A stretch of 64,000 bases of DNA from Actinomycetota bacterium (lineage in GTDB: Bacteria; Actinomycetota; Geothermincolia; Fen-727; Anoxymicrobiaceae). The translations under genes were made by a program, and so were the position numbers. The stretch is taken from assembly GCA_018831265.1 (NCBI GenBank), contig JAHJCO010000049.1, positions 17,099 to 81,098 of the forward strand, in the 5' to 3' direction. The notes under the pieces are model-generated. The model saw nothing but the letters and a program-made list of their open reading frames with translations, was not told where the DNA came from and ran no database searches. Shown here one piece after another: positions 44,494 through 52,192 of this stretch. Position 1 is the stretch's first letter. Every line of letters starts with the position of its first letter.

Positions 44494-45732
44494 TTACTGC
44501 TTGTCTTGGGCTTCCTTCCAGTAGAAGCGCAGGTACTCCTTGAGGGCCTCGAACGCCTCGGCCGTGCGCTCCACCTCGATCTCGGCCTCGAAGCTGCTCA
44601 GCTCCTCGGTCTTCCTGATGAAGTGCGCGGTCCTCGCGCAGTACAGCGGCAGCAGGGCGTCCACCAGGGCCTCCTTCCTGAAGGGACCGAAGTTGTACCC
44701 GATGGCGAAGTCGTAGACCGTCCTCACCCATATGCCGCTGGCGAACTCGAACTCCTCGTCGCCCATCCTGTAGGCCCGCTCGATGGCGGCGAGGTTCTCG
44801 GGCCTCAGCAGCATGCGCCACATGTCGGAGAGCTCCTCGTACCCCTTGCGAAAGTGGTCGAGCAGGTTCTCGAACGATACCGGGGCCTCCTCGGGCTCTA
44901 TCTCGCATTGCTCCCCGAAGACCGCCGCGGGTTGCGATCCCTCGACCGCCATCCAGTTCTTCTCGTACGTCGTCATAAGGGTGAACATGGTGCCGGCCAC
45001 CTGCCGGAACATCGCCCCCAGGTCGCTGCCGGGGTCCTTGTTGTTGTGCAGCTTCAGGCCGACACACGACTGGCAGACCTCGAACCCCTCGTTCATGGCC
45101 AGGGTGGTCATCCAGATATCGATCCCGAAGCGGGCGATGTCTGTGTCCCACACGTCCCTCTTCGAGTAGACGGACGCCAGTTTCCCCGAGAACCCGAAGT
45201 CGCCGCCGATCGGCTGCCTGATCCGCTGGCCGTACAGCGCCCGGGTCATGGGGTACGCGAGCGCGTTGGTGATGGTACCGTCGTACTTGTAGCGCAGGTA
45301 GTGCGGGCTGACGTAGTCGAAGCGGTCCTCCATGATGGGGAACCCGAGGTTCTTGATCCACTCGGGGGTTATGCTGCGCAGGTCGGAGTCCACCACGATG
45401 CAGAGCTTCACGCCCAGGCGGTCCGCTATCTCGAAGATGGTGTTGAAGGCGCTGCCCTTTCCCGCCACCCCGCGGTACGGCGTGACAATCTTGGTGACCT
45501 CCGGGGGTACCTCCGTAGCCAGCACCACCTCGCGGGTCCTGTCCTTCGATCCGCCGTCGGAGTTCACCAGCACCGGCTTCATGTCGGGGAAGTACTCGAC
45601 CATCCCGATCCCGGCCTGCTTTACGACGTGGGCGATCGTGTCCGCGTTGCGGAAAGAAGGGATGCCCACCAGGATGTCGGCGTGGCCGATCCTGTGAACC
45701 TGATCGATTACGTCCTTTTCGAGTACCGCCAA
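44494..45732 (-). CDS. GT78-like glycosyltransferase (mannosylglycerate-synthase-like), copy B
   Basis: Paralogue of the 42985 gene, 412 residues, with the same ordered blocks: ILVGIPSFRNADTIAHVV, GVAGKGSAFNTIFEI, VVDSDLRSITPEWIKN (DxD), RYKYDGTITNALAYPM, RIRQPIGGDFGFSGKL and FGIDIWMTTLAM. The C-terminal helical third differs from copy A. Two divergent copies suggest two acceptors or two successive transfers, for example mannosyl-glucosyl-glycerate type products (inference). It is read in the same direction as the neighbouring glycosyltransferase at 45790, 57 bases away. Confidence 0.75.
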   Translation of the reverse strand: MAVLEKDVIDQVHRIGHADILVGIPSFRNADTIAHVVKQAGIGMVEYFPDMKPVLVNSDGGSKDRTREVVLATEVPPEVTKIVTPYRGVAGKGSAFNTIFEIADRLGVKLCIVVDSDLRSITPEWIKNLGFPIMEDRFDYVSPHYLRYKYDGTITNALAYPMTRALYGQRIRQPIGGDFGFSGKLASVYSKRDVWDTDIARFGIDIWMTTLAMNEGFEVCQSCVGLKLHNNKDPGSDLGAMFRQVAGTMFTLMTTYEKNWMAVEGSQPAAVFGEQCEIEPEEAPVSFENLLDHFRKGYEELSDMWRMLLRPENLAAIERAYRMGDEEFEFASGIWVRTVYDFAIGYNFGPFRKEALVDALLPLYCARTAHFIRKTEELSSFEAEIEVERTAEAFEALKEYLRFYWKEAQDKQ

Positions 45733-45789
45733 GTGACCGCGTTCCGTCCAGGTGCCGACAGAAGTCTCACCGGTGCCCGACGGCCCGGG

Positions 45790-47034
45790 TCACATAGCCC
45801 CCAGAAGCTCCTTCGACATGTAGTCGTCGGTCGCCAGGAAACCCATGAGCTGCTCCCAGCGCTCCCGGAACTCCAGGTACCACTGGAACGGGTCGTGGTC
45901 CGGCGGCGCGTCGTAGCGCGCGTAGAAGATATTCCTCATGGTCTCGATGAATCCTACCTCATAGGTCTCACTGCTGTCGGACGAATGCATGTAGTTGAGC
46001 CCCGTCAGCACGCAGGTACGGTAGATGAGCTCCTCCAGGTCGTCCCGCATGAGCCTGCCGGGGTAGGGATCGAGGTCCTCCACCGTCACCAGCCTGGGGC
46101 AAGCACCGGGAACCTGCCGGCGCAGCTTCTCGCGCGCGTACACGAACCGGTAGAGGTCCTCGCGGAAGCCCTTCCAGGCCGGCCCGCTCGAGGCGGGCTG
46201 GAGGTGCTTGATGGCCAGCTGGTTGTCCAGCAGGAAGTCGATTTCGAAGAACTTGCAGTTGGTCAGGAAGTCTATGTCCTCCCCCCTGCGCACGTTGGGG
46301 TCGAAGGCGATCCTGCGGAAAATGTCGCGGTGTATGACCATGTTCCCGCCGAACACCCAGGGGGTGGGCTTCAGCCGCGGCTCCTCCTCGATTATCTTGA
46401 AGGCATCCCGCATCGCGTCGATCTTGGGCCACTCGGCCATCCACCAGTCGTGCTCGGTGCACGGCTGGGGGTAGATGGTTTCGTCCGCGCGGATGTAGTA
46501 GCCGGCGATGGTCCCCAGGAACTTGCCGTCGATCTCCCTGCCGATGTTCTCGAATACCTTGTCCAGGTAGTGCTTATCCTCGTAGACCTGGTCGTCGTCG
46601 AAGAGCACCGCTACCTCGGAACGGGCGAGCTCTGCAGCCACAAGGCACATGTTGCGGATGTTGGAGTACCCGGTGAGCGAGAGCATCTCCGGTCCGAGCT
46701 CGGCGAGCTCGCCGCCAGCGGCCTCCCCCACCCTGTCCTTCAACCGACTCTCGAACCCGTGCGACACGACGGCCACCGGGAAGTAGCCGCGGAATGTGCC
46801 CGCAATCCCCTTGACCTTCTCTTCCACCTTCTCGGCGATGTCCGGGCTGGTCGCGCAGGCCAGCACCACCACGTTGAAGTCCTTGCTGTCCAGGACGGTT
46901 ATGCTGTGCAAAGCCTGCTCCAGAGTGCCGGTGCTGTCGAGCTCCGTGGGATGGTCGTAGACCGCGTCCTCGGGGCGCACCATCTCGGTCGAGGGGCGGC
47001 CCCAGTAGGTTGGAATGACTATGGTAGCGCGCAT
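45790..47034 (-). CDS. GT2-like glycosyltransferase, unknown acceptor
   Basis: A 414-residue protein starting MRATIVIPTYWGRPSTE, with a GT-A core: the segment VAVLFDDDQVYEDKHYLDKV carries an acidic DDD metal site near residue 140, and FDPNVRRGEDIDFLTNCKFF near 250 holds the usual ED motif. The C-terminal third is helical and charged. It is not a close paralogue of the two GT78-like genes. The ATG directly follows the stop of the aminotransferase gene, so the two are coupled. Confidence 0.75.
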   Translation of the reverse strand: MRATIVIPTYWGRPSTEMVRPEDAVYDHPTELDSTGTLEQALHSITVLDSKDFNVVVLACATSPDIAEKVEEKVKGIAGTFRGYFPVAVVSHGFESRLKDRVGEAAGGELAELGPEMLSLTGYSNIRNMCLVAAELARSEVAVLFDDDQVYEDKHYLDKVFENIGREIDGKFLGTIAGYYIRADETIYPQPCTEHDWWMAEWPKIDAMRDAFKIIEEEPRLKPTPWVFGGNMVIHRDIFRRIAFDPNVRRGEDIDFLTNCKFFEIDFLLDNQLAIKHLQPASSGPAWKGFREDLYRFVYAREKLRRQVPGACPRLVTVEDLDPYPGRLMRDDLEELIYRTCVLTGLNYMHSSDSSETYEVGFIETMRNIFYARYDAPPDHDPFQWYLEFRERWEQLMGFLATDDYMSKELLGAM

Positions 47035-48144
47035 TTACCCTCCCTCTTCCTCCGCCAGTATCTCCTCTATCACGCCTATCACGGCAGCGTTCTGCTCGCC
47101 CGTGCCGATGGTCATCCTCACGTACCCGGGATAGCCGAGCGAAGCCCCGTCGCGAACGATAATCCCCCGGGCCAGCAGCTTCGGCGTGAGCGATTCGATC
47201 AGGTGGTCGAACCGGAACAGCACGAAGTTGGCCTGCGTGGGGATCGGGTCCATCCCGAGACGTCCCAGCTCGGAAGCCAGGAAACGCTTGCCCTCGGCGT
47301 TGACCGCCCTGCTCCTCTCCACGTGCCCGGTGTCGTCCAGCGCCGCGCACGCCGCTACCTGTGCCAGGCTGTTGACGTTGAACGGGGGCCTGACCCGCTC
47401 CAGGTAGTCCACTATCTGCGGGTGCGCGATGCCGTAGCCGACCCTCAGGCCGGCCAGGCCGTATACCTTGGAGAACGTGCGCAGCACGACCAGGTTCGGG
47501 TACTCCATTATGTAGTCCAGGCTCTCGGGATAACCGGGCCGGTCGACGTACTCGTAGTAGGCCTCGTCCCAGACCAGCAGCACGTCGGGGGGCAATCCCC
47601 CCAGCATGGTCTCCAGGTCTTCCCGGTCGCAGATGGTGCCCGTCGGGTTGTGGGGTGTGCCCACGAACACGGCCTTGGTCGCTCCGTCCACCGCGGACAG
47701 CATCTCCTCGACGTGGTGCGAGTGCTCGTGCAGGGGCACGTACCTGAGCGACGCCCCCATGGTCATCCCCGAGAGGAAGTAGGAGGAGAAGGTGGGATCT
47801 CCCATCACCGCGGCGTCCCCCTCGTTGAAGAACGCGAAGAAGATGAAGTCGATGACCTCGTCCGTGCCGTTGCCGAAGATGAAGCGCTCTGCCGGGACCC
47901 CCAGCTTCTCGGCCAGCCTGGCCCTCAGTACCGTGCAGGCCCCGTCGGGGTAGACCGAGACTTCCTCGAGGGAGCCCTTGATGGCCTCCAGGGCCATGGG
48001 GCTGGGCCCGAGCGGATTCTCGTTCGAGGCGAGCTTGATCACGTCTGTCACCCCGTACCGGCGCCGCACCTCGTCCGTACCCATTCCCGGGCTGTAGACC
48101 GGCAGGTCCTTTATCTGCGGGCGCGCTATCCTCTGGAAATCCAT
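47035..48144 (-). CDS. class I/II aminotransferase, histidinol-phosphate-aminotransferase-like
   Basis: PLP enzyme of 369 residues. KLASNENPLGPSPMALEAI near residue 40, YPDGACTVLRARLAEKLG, GNGTDEVIDFIF, GTPHNPTGTI (near 165), WDEAYYEY and the PLP-lysine block RTFSKVYGLAGLRVGYG (near 225) match the HisC branch. It is outside any histidine cluster and upstream of a glycosyltransferase, so it may serve another substrate such as aromatic or sugar-linked amino groups (inference). I start at the ATG at 48144 (MDFQRIARPQIKDLPVY); an in-frame extension into the GGDEF gene is antisense-like sequence with no family match. Confidence 0.85.
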   Translation of the reverse strand: MDFQRIARPQIKDLPVYSPGMGTDEVRRRYGVTDVIKLASNENPLGPSPMALEAIKGSLEEVSVYPDGACTVLRARLAEKLGVPAERFIFGNGTDEVIDFIFFAFFNEGDAAVMGDPTFSSYFLSGMTMGASLRYVPLHEHSHHVEEMLSAVDGATKAVFVGTPHNPTGTICDREDLETMLGGLPPDVLLVWDEAYYEYVDRPGYPESLDYIMEYPNLVVLRTFSKVYGLAGLRVGYGIAHPQIVDYLERVRPPFNVNSLAQVAACAALDDTGHVERSRAVNAEGKRFLASELGRLGMDPIPTQANFVLFRFDHLIESLTPKLLARGIIVRDGASLGYPGYVRMTIGTGEQNAAVIGVIEEILAEEEGG

Positions 48145-48161
48145 CGCTTCGAGGGGGTCTT

Positions 48162-49046
48162 TCAGTCTCCCCCGGAATCCTCCCTCATGATGCTCTCGGA
48201 GGCCTCCTGCAGCAGGACGGCCCCGTCCTCGCCGTGCTCGGGGTACGAGGCCAGCCCCACCTCTATGCCGATCTCGGTGAAGCCCTCTCCCATCCCCGGC
48301 AGGTACTCGGCGACCTGGTTCTTCAGCCTCGCGGCCGCCAGTTCGGCATGCTCGGAGCGGGTCTCCGGCATGAGCACGGCGAACTGGTTGGCCTCGAGCC
48401 TGGCCAGTATGTCCGAGGCGCGCGAGTTGCGCCGAAGCACCCTCGCGACCGCCCTCATGAGCTCTGCCTCTTCCTCCGACCCGGGGTCGAACACGGAGTC
48501 TACGTGCATCAGCACCACCGTGACGTCGCGCAGATACCTCTCGCTGCGCTTGATCTCCTCCTCCAGGCGGGTCTGGAAGTAGAGGGAGTTGAACACACCC
48601 GTCAGCGGGTCCCGCAGCGGGTCGAGTACGTCCATGGTCGGCTCGCGGGTCTGGTACGCCTGCACAGTGGCCTGCAGGACCCCGTTGAAGCACTGGATGA
48701 CCCTCTTCTCGACGGCGAAGTCGTGCACCTTATCGGAGCGGTTGCGCCTGTATTCCCAGAAGACGTCCCTGATGGCGATATGCTCCTGCATCACGCTCTC
48801 TATGGGCACGTTCCGGTTGCGACGCCGCACGCCGTGCTCGCCCGCCAGCCGGTACATGGAGCCGTACGGCAGGAACTCCTGCAGGTAGAGCTCGTCCTCG
48901 ACGCAGGCCAGCATCCCGTCATAGAGGGACTCCGCGAGTCGTTCCGTGTCGGTGTCCCAGACATGGCTCGACTTATCCTCAGTCATACTCTTCCGGAGCG
49001 CCTGAACCAGCTTCTTCACGTTGCGTTTCTGTGAAAACGAGCTCAT
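48162..49046 (-). CDS. degenerate GGDEF-domain protein
   Basis: A 294-residue soluble protein. The N-terminal part (about 1-125) is helical and resembles RsbRD/globin-like sensor regions. From DPLRDPLTGVFNSLYFQTRL (near residue 130) it follows the GGDEF fold, with RASDILARLEANQFAVLMPE where active enzymes have R-x-GGDEF. Replacement of GGDEF by LEANQ means no diguanylate cyclase activity is expected; it may bind c-di-GMP/GTP or act as a scaffold. It is upstream of the aminotransferase with a 17-base gap. A repeat element starts 27 bases in front of its start codon. Confidence 0.8.
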   Translation of the reverse strand: MSSFSQKRNVKKLVQALRKSMTEDKSSHVWDTDTERLAESLYDGMLACVEDELYLQEFLPYGSMYRLAGEHGVRRRNRNVPIESVMQEHIAIRDVFWEYRRNRSDKVHDFAVEKRVIQCFNGVLQATVQAYQTREPTMDVLDPLRDPLTGVFNSLYFQTRLEEEIKRSERYLRDVTVVLMHVDSVFDPGSEEEAELMRAVARVLRRNSRASDILARLEANQFAVLMPETRSEHAELAAARLKNQVAEYLPGMGEGFTEIGIEVGLASYPEHGEDGAVLLQEASESIMREDSGGD

Positions 49047-49072
49047 GGCAGTCTTTCTTAACGATGAGGTGC

Positions 49073-49146
49073 GTCAGACGTTTTCATTGCGTTATATCCT
49101 TATCGAAATCGACGCGCTCCAACGGCACTGCAAACGTCTGACCCCC
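49073..49146. repeat. GTCAGAC-family repeat upstream of the GGDEF gene
   Basis: A diverged member of the repeat family at 44290, with inverted ends GTCAGACG...CGTCTGAC and a trailing CCCCCC. The same order (start codon, short T-rich leader, GATGAGG-GCGTCAGAC) is found in front of the glycosyltransferase at 44262. Confidence 0.65.
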
Positions 49147-49259
49147 CGATCTCCCGCTTGCTCTGCGCTGCTCTCGCGTATTCTATAATAACCATCCGTA
49201 CTGCCAAAAGAAAACGGACTCCTCACAAGAATATGTGGGTAGAATCCAGGGAATGTGGC

Positions 49260-49423
49260 GGTGTCGGAGGTTTGCTCACACTTTCAACAGTACTTGATTG
49301 ATGAATCAACAACCACGCAAATCGCTCCGAATTCCCCTTTGAAGCCCGATTGGCCGTTACTGGAGTTGCTTGTGTTGCTTATTTGGTGAAGATGCTTGTA
49401 TTGTTAGGCAAACCTCCGACACC
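49260..49423. repeat. MITE-like element, copy 2 (GGTGTCGGAGGTTTGC ends)
   Basis: 164 bases with perfect 16-base inverted ends (GGTGTCGGAGGTTTGC at 49260-49275 and its complement at 49408-49423). It shares ends, length and an internal block with 39357-39522. It fills most of the 500-base gene-free gap between the GGDEF and cupin genes. Confidence 0.8.
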
Positions 49424-49482
49424 AGGTGCTAGGGCGATTGGTGTCTACCGAACAGCGGTTTGGTCGTTTCGGAAGATTCCCG

Positions 49483-49507
49483 CTAATACCGGTGCCAGGC
49501 ACATTAG
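49483..49507. repeat. half copy of the GGTGCCAGGCAC element
   Basis: CTAATACCGGTGCCAGGCAC followed by ATTAG matches the left arm of the element at 42874. The right arm is missing, so it is a remnant. Confidence 0.65.
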
Positions 49508-49546
49508 TCGTAAAGTATTAGTGAAACGGGGTCGTTCGGGTCCGTC

Positions 49547-49876
49547 CTAATCGTCCTCGGAGGACTCCCGGTCGAAGGTGTCCTCCTCGGTGGTGAAGCC
49601 GAAGTCGATCTCCAGCACGCGTCCGGCCTCGCCCGGGGCCGTGATCCGGTGCGGGGTCCCGGCCCTTATCACGAACTCGTCCCCCGCCTTCGGATGGAGG
49701 ACCTCCTCCCCCACCTGGACCTCCAGGCCGTCGTCCAGTATCACCCACATGTCGTCGCGCAGGCGGTGATGATGGACGCTGGTCTGACCGCCGGGGGCCA
49801 CCAGCAGCATCTTTACAGTGCTGATCTGGTTCAGTGTGTACTCCTTGATGACGCCCCAGGGCTTCTCCAGGATCAT
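49547..49876 (-). CDS. cupin protein, type II phosphomannose-isomerase-like
   Basis: A single-domain cupin of 109 residues. EKPWGVIKEYTLNQISTVKM at the start, PGGQTSVHHHRLRDDMWVIL (metal-binding His cluster), GDEFVIRAGTPHRI and LEIDFGFTTEEDTFDRES match, in order, the C-terminal isomerase domain of bifunctional mannose-1-phosphate guanylyltransferase/isomerases. It could interconvert fructose-6-P and mannose-6-P or act as a related sugar isomerase. With the GT78-like genes this hints at mannose activation (inference). It is followed by a small basic protein gene on the same strand. Confidence 0.8.
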   Translation of the reverse strand: MILEKPWGVIKEYTLNQISTVKMLLVAPGGQTSVHHHRLRDDMWVILDDGLEVQVGEEVLHPKAGDEFVIRAGTPHRITAPGEAGRVLEIDFGFTTEEDTFDRESSEDD

Positions 49877-49881
49877 CCGTA

Positions 49882-50049
49882 TCAGTCCTCTCCCCGGGTG
49901 CCACCGCGACCCCGGTAACGTTCCATCTCCCTGCGGTCTTCCTTCTCGCGGAGCCTGCCCCGCCTGTTCTTCTCCACCTTTCCGGGCGGAGCCATCGGCT
50001 TGCGGATACCCCTGTATATTTCCTGAAGCGTTCGTCTTTCCTTCGCCAT
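49882..50049 (-). CDS. small basic protein, unknown
   Basis: A 55-residue frame (MAKERRTLQEIYRGIRKPMA, then PPGKVEKNRRGR and a charged Arg/Glu tail) starting at the ATG at 50049 with GGGAGGT upstream. Nearly half the residues are charged. It ends six bases before the cupin start, so it is probably the first gene of that operon. I do not recognise a family; the good ribosome binding site and position support it being real. Confidence 0.6.
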   Translation of the reverse strand: MAKERRTLQEIYRGIRKPMAPPGKVEKNRRGRLREKEDRREMERYRGRGGTRGED

Positions 50050-50065
50050 GGTTACCTCCCCATCG

Positions 50066-50073
50066 ATTATACT
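50066..50073. promoter_or_regulatory. overlapping divergent -10 elements
   Basis: TATAAT on the minus strand (50071-50066) and TATACT on the plus strand (50068-50073) overlap, lying between the divergent small basic protein (start 50049) and hydrolase (start 50080/50083). The plus-strand start site would coincide with the start codon. No good -35 on either side. Confidence 0.4.
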
Positions 50074-50082
50074 GCGTGCGTG

Positions 50083-50910
50083 ATGAGCGTGGACTTCAAG
50101 AGAGCGTACCAGGCGGCCGCGCTGCTGCCGGTGCTGCGGGGGATCAGGAACGACCGCAGGCCGCCTCCGGGGCCTCACTGCAACATGTACGTGGGCGGTA
50201 CGGATGGCGTGGAACTGTTCTGCACGGTGCTGGGCTCGGACCCCCGGCGGGCGGTAGTGGTGGCCCACCCGGCGGTGGTGGGCTCTTCCCACTCCCAGGT
50301 CGTGGCACTGGCCGAGGAGCTGTCACGGTCGTTCACCGTTATCACCTTCGACTTCAGGGGACACGGCCGCAGCACGGGCCGCTGCCCGCTGGGCTTCGGC
50401 AAGGTGTCCGAGGACCTGGAGGCGGTGCTGGCACGTGTCAGGCGGATGGGCTTCGAGAAGGTGGCGGTCTCGGGGTTCTCCCTGGGTGCCGCCGCCGCGT
50501 TTGTCGCCGGCGCCAGGGGAGTGCCGTTCGACGCGCTGGTATCCATCGGATGCCCGCCGGTCTTCCCCGAGATCGCACCCTGGGCGGCCGGACATCCACG
50601 CCTGGTCCGCTCGGGCCTGCGCCTCATGGGGATGAGGGCCGATGCCTCACCCGACGGCGGGCCGACACCCCTGGACGTGGCGCCCGATGTGCCGCCCGTA
50701 CCGAAGATCCTGTACTTCGGCGAGTGGGAGGTGTGCCCGCCCGAGCAGATAGACGTCTTCGTGCAGAGGGTGAGGCGCCCGGTCGAGGTGGTTACGGTGG
50801 CCGGGGCCTGGCACGCCGACCTGGCCGGCAGGGAGCCGAAGGTCAGGGAGTGGCTCGAACGCCGGCTGACACCGAGGATGCTCGGCACGGGTACAGATCC
50901 GCGAACGTGA
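50083..50910 (+). CDS. alpha/beta-hydrolase
   Basis: A 275-residue hydrolase. The oxyanion region VVVAHPAVVGSSHSQVVALA, FDFRGHGRSTG, the nucleophile elbow SGFSLGAAAAF (Ser near residue 130), a late acidic residue and GAWHADLAG (catalytic His near 245) give a complete triad. Nothing in the sequence fixes the substrate. A GTG one codon upstream is the alternative start. The predicted transcription start at about 50080 leaves no leader, so the mRNA may be leaderless. It ends 72 bases before tRNA-Gln. Confidence 0.8.
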   Translation: MSVDFKRAYQAAALLPVLRGIRNDRRPPPGPHCNMYVGGTDGVELFCTVLGSDPRRAVVVAHPAVVGSSHSQVVALAEELSRSFTVITFDFRGHGRSTGRCPLGFGKVSEDLEAVLARVRRMGFEKVAVSGFSLGAAAAFVAGARGVPFDALVSIGCPPVFPEIAPWAAGHPRLVRSGLRLMGMRADASPDGGPTPLDVAPDVPPVPKILYFGEWEVCPPEQIDVFVQRVRRPVEVVTVAGAWHADLAGREPKVREWLERRLTPRMLGTGTDPRT

Positions 50911-50982
50911 ATCCACGCGCCAGGCGACTGATCCCACCCGTTGTTAAACAGGCCCCGCTTCTGTATCATCAGTACTCGCCGC

Positions 50983-51056
50983 TGGGGGATCGTCTAGTGG
51001 TAGGACACCTGACTCTGGCTCAGGTAGCGGGGGTTCGAATCCTCCTCCCCCAGCCA
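50983..51056 (+). tRNA. tRNA-Gln (anticodon CTG)
   Basis: 74 bases with encoded CCA. Acceptor arms TGGGGGA/TCCCCCA, discriminator G, anticodon stem CCTGA/TCAGG with loop CTCTGGC (anticodon CTG, reads CAG), T arm GGGGGTTCGAATCCTCC. Confidence 0.93.
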
Positions 51057-51073
51057 TCTGGTATAATCAAGAG

Positions 51074-51097
51074 GACCCGGTAACCCGGGTCGTTTTT
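51074..51097 (+). terminator. intrinsic terminator after tRNA-Gln
   Basis: Stem GACCCGG/CCGGGTC with loop TAAC, then GTTTTT. It separates the two tRNA genes. Confidence 0.8.
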
Positions 51098-51108
51098 GAT
51101 GAGAACAC

Positions 51109-51186
51109 GGCGCATTCGTCTAGCCTGGCTCAGGACGCCGCCCTCTCAAGGCGGTAACACGGGTTCAAATCCCGTATGCGCCACCA
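51109..51186 (+). tRNA. tRNA-Glu (anticodon CTC), integration target
   Basis: 78 bases with encoded CCA. Acceptor arms GGCGCAT/ATGCGCC, discriminator A, anticodon stem CCGCC/GGCGG with loop CTCTCAA (anticodon CTC, reads GAG), T arm ACGGGTTCAAATCCCGT. A tyrosine recombinase gene begins 78 bases downstream and base composition changes here, so its 3' end is the likely attachment site of the island. I found no second copy of the 3' end inside the window. Confidence 0.93.
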
Positions 51187-51263
51187 TCGCCTACGGCAAG
51201 CGATTCCTTGGGATTCACACCGGCCAAAACACCGCCGTTAAACGTGAAAGGCGGTAACAACTT

Positions 51264-52148
51264 ATGGCCGGAAATTTGGACTGGGAATTGGCTCGACAAG
51301 ACTATCTTCTTGCCAAACAACTACAAGGCGTCTCTCCCCGGACCCTCTCTGATTATGACGGCGGAACAGGACAGTTCGTGGGGTATCTGGAGAAGAACAA
51401 CCTCAACCTCACGACGGCATCCATCCGGCAGTTCCTTGCCGGGCTCGACGTTGGTCCCGTAACCCTCGGTATCAGAATCAAAGTGCTGCGGACTTTCTGC
51501 CGGTGGCTCCACTCGGAGGGGTACTTGAAGACCGACGTTATGGTACCTATCCCCAACCCCAAGACGCCAACCGTTTTCCCACACGTGCTACCAGAGGACG
51601 ACATTAGAAAACTGATTCAGGTGGCGAAGAAGAGACCGAGGGACTTGGCAATCGTCCTCGTCCTTCTGGACACCGGGATTCGAGCCTCGGAGTGCTGCAG
51701 CCTTACCCTCGACGACGTTGACCTTGATGGTCGGTCGCTACTGGTTAGGAACGGGAAGGGTCAGAAAGAACGGTACGTGTTCTTCTCGGACACGACAGCT
51801 CGAGCCATCAGCAGGTGGTTGGCTTATCGTCCAGCTGACGCCTGTGACGACGCGCTTTTCATCTCGCAGAAGACCCGAGAGGGAATGACCAGGAATTGTC
51901 TATGTGTGGCAATCAAGCGTCTGGGAGCCCGAGCCGGGATAAAGGGTACAAGGTGCAGTCCTCATTCGTGTCGGCATACGTTTGCGACCCAGTGGATAAA
52001 GGCGGGTGGCGACACACATTCACTACAGAAGATGCTTGGTCACACAACTACGAGGATGGCAGAGAAGTACGTCCATTTGGTCGGAGCCGACGTCAGCGAA
52101 CTTCACCGGCGGTACAGTCCTGTAGGGAGGTTGCGGTTGGTGGCATAA
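51264..52148 (+). CDS. int: tyrosine recombinase/integrase
   Basis: A full-length Xer/phage-type recombinase of 294 residues. A SAM-like core-binding domain (about 1-95) precedes the catalytic domain. The active-site residues are visible: Arg in DTGIRASE (near 142), Lys in GKGQKERYV, HxxR in SPHSCRHTFAT (near 235), His in MLGHTTT and the Tyr nucleophile in MAEKYVHL (near 270). It probably catalyses integration into the adjacent tRNA-Glu gene. Codon and base composition are less G+C-rich than left of the tRNA. Confidence 0.92.
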   Translation: MAGNLDWELARQDYLLAKQLQGVSPRTLSDYDGGTGQFVGYLEKNNLNLTTASIRQFLAGLDVGPVTLGIRIKVLRTFCRWLHSEGYLKTDVMVPIPNPKTPTVFPHVLPEDDIRKLIQVAKKRPRDLAIVLVLLDTGIRASECCSLTLDDVDLDGRSLLVRNGKGQKERYVFFSDTTARAISRWLAYRPADACDDALFISQKTREGMTRNCLCVAIKRLGARAGIKGTRCSPHSCRHTFATQWIKAGGDTHSLQKMLGHTTTRMAEKYVHLVGADVSELHRRYSPVGRLRLVA

Positions 52149-52192
52149 CCCGTCGCATAGTCGAAGAGCTAAACTAGGGGTGTTCCCCTTTA

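Noticed and set aside
42961..48582. A plus-strand open frame of 1873 codons
   Set aside because: It runs antisense to two glycosyltransferases, a third glycosyltransferase, an aminotransferase and part of the GGDEF gene, all with clear family motifs. Long antisense frames are expected from G+C-rich codon bias; its product is a His/Val/Arg-rich sequence without motifs.
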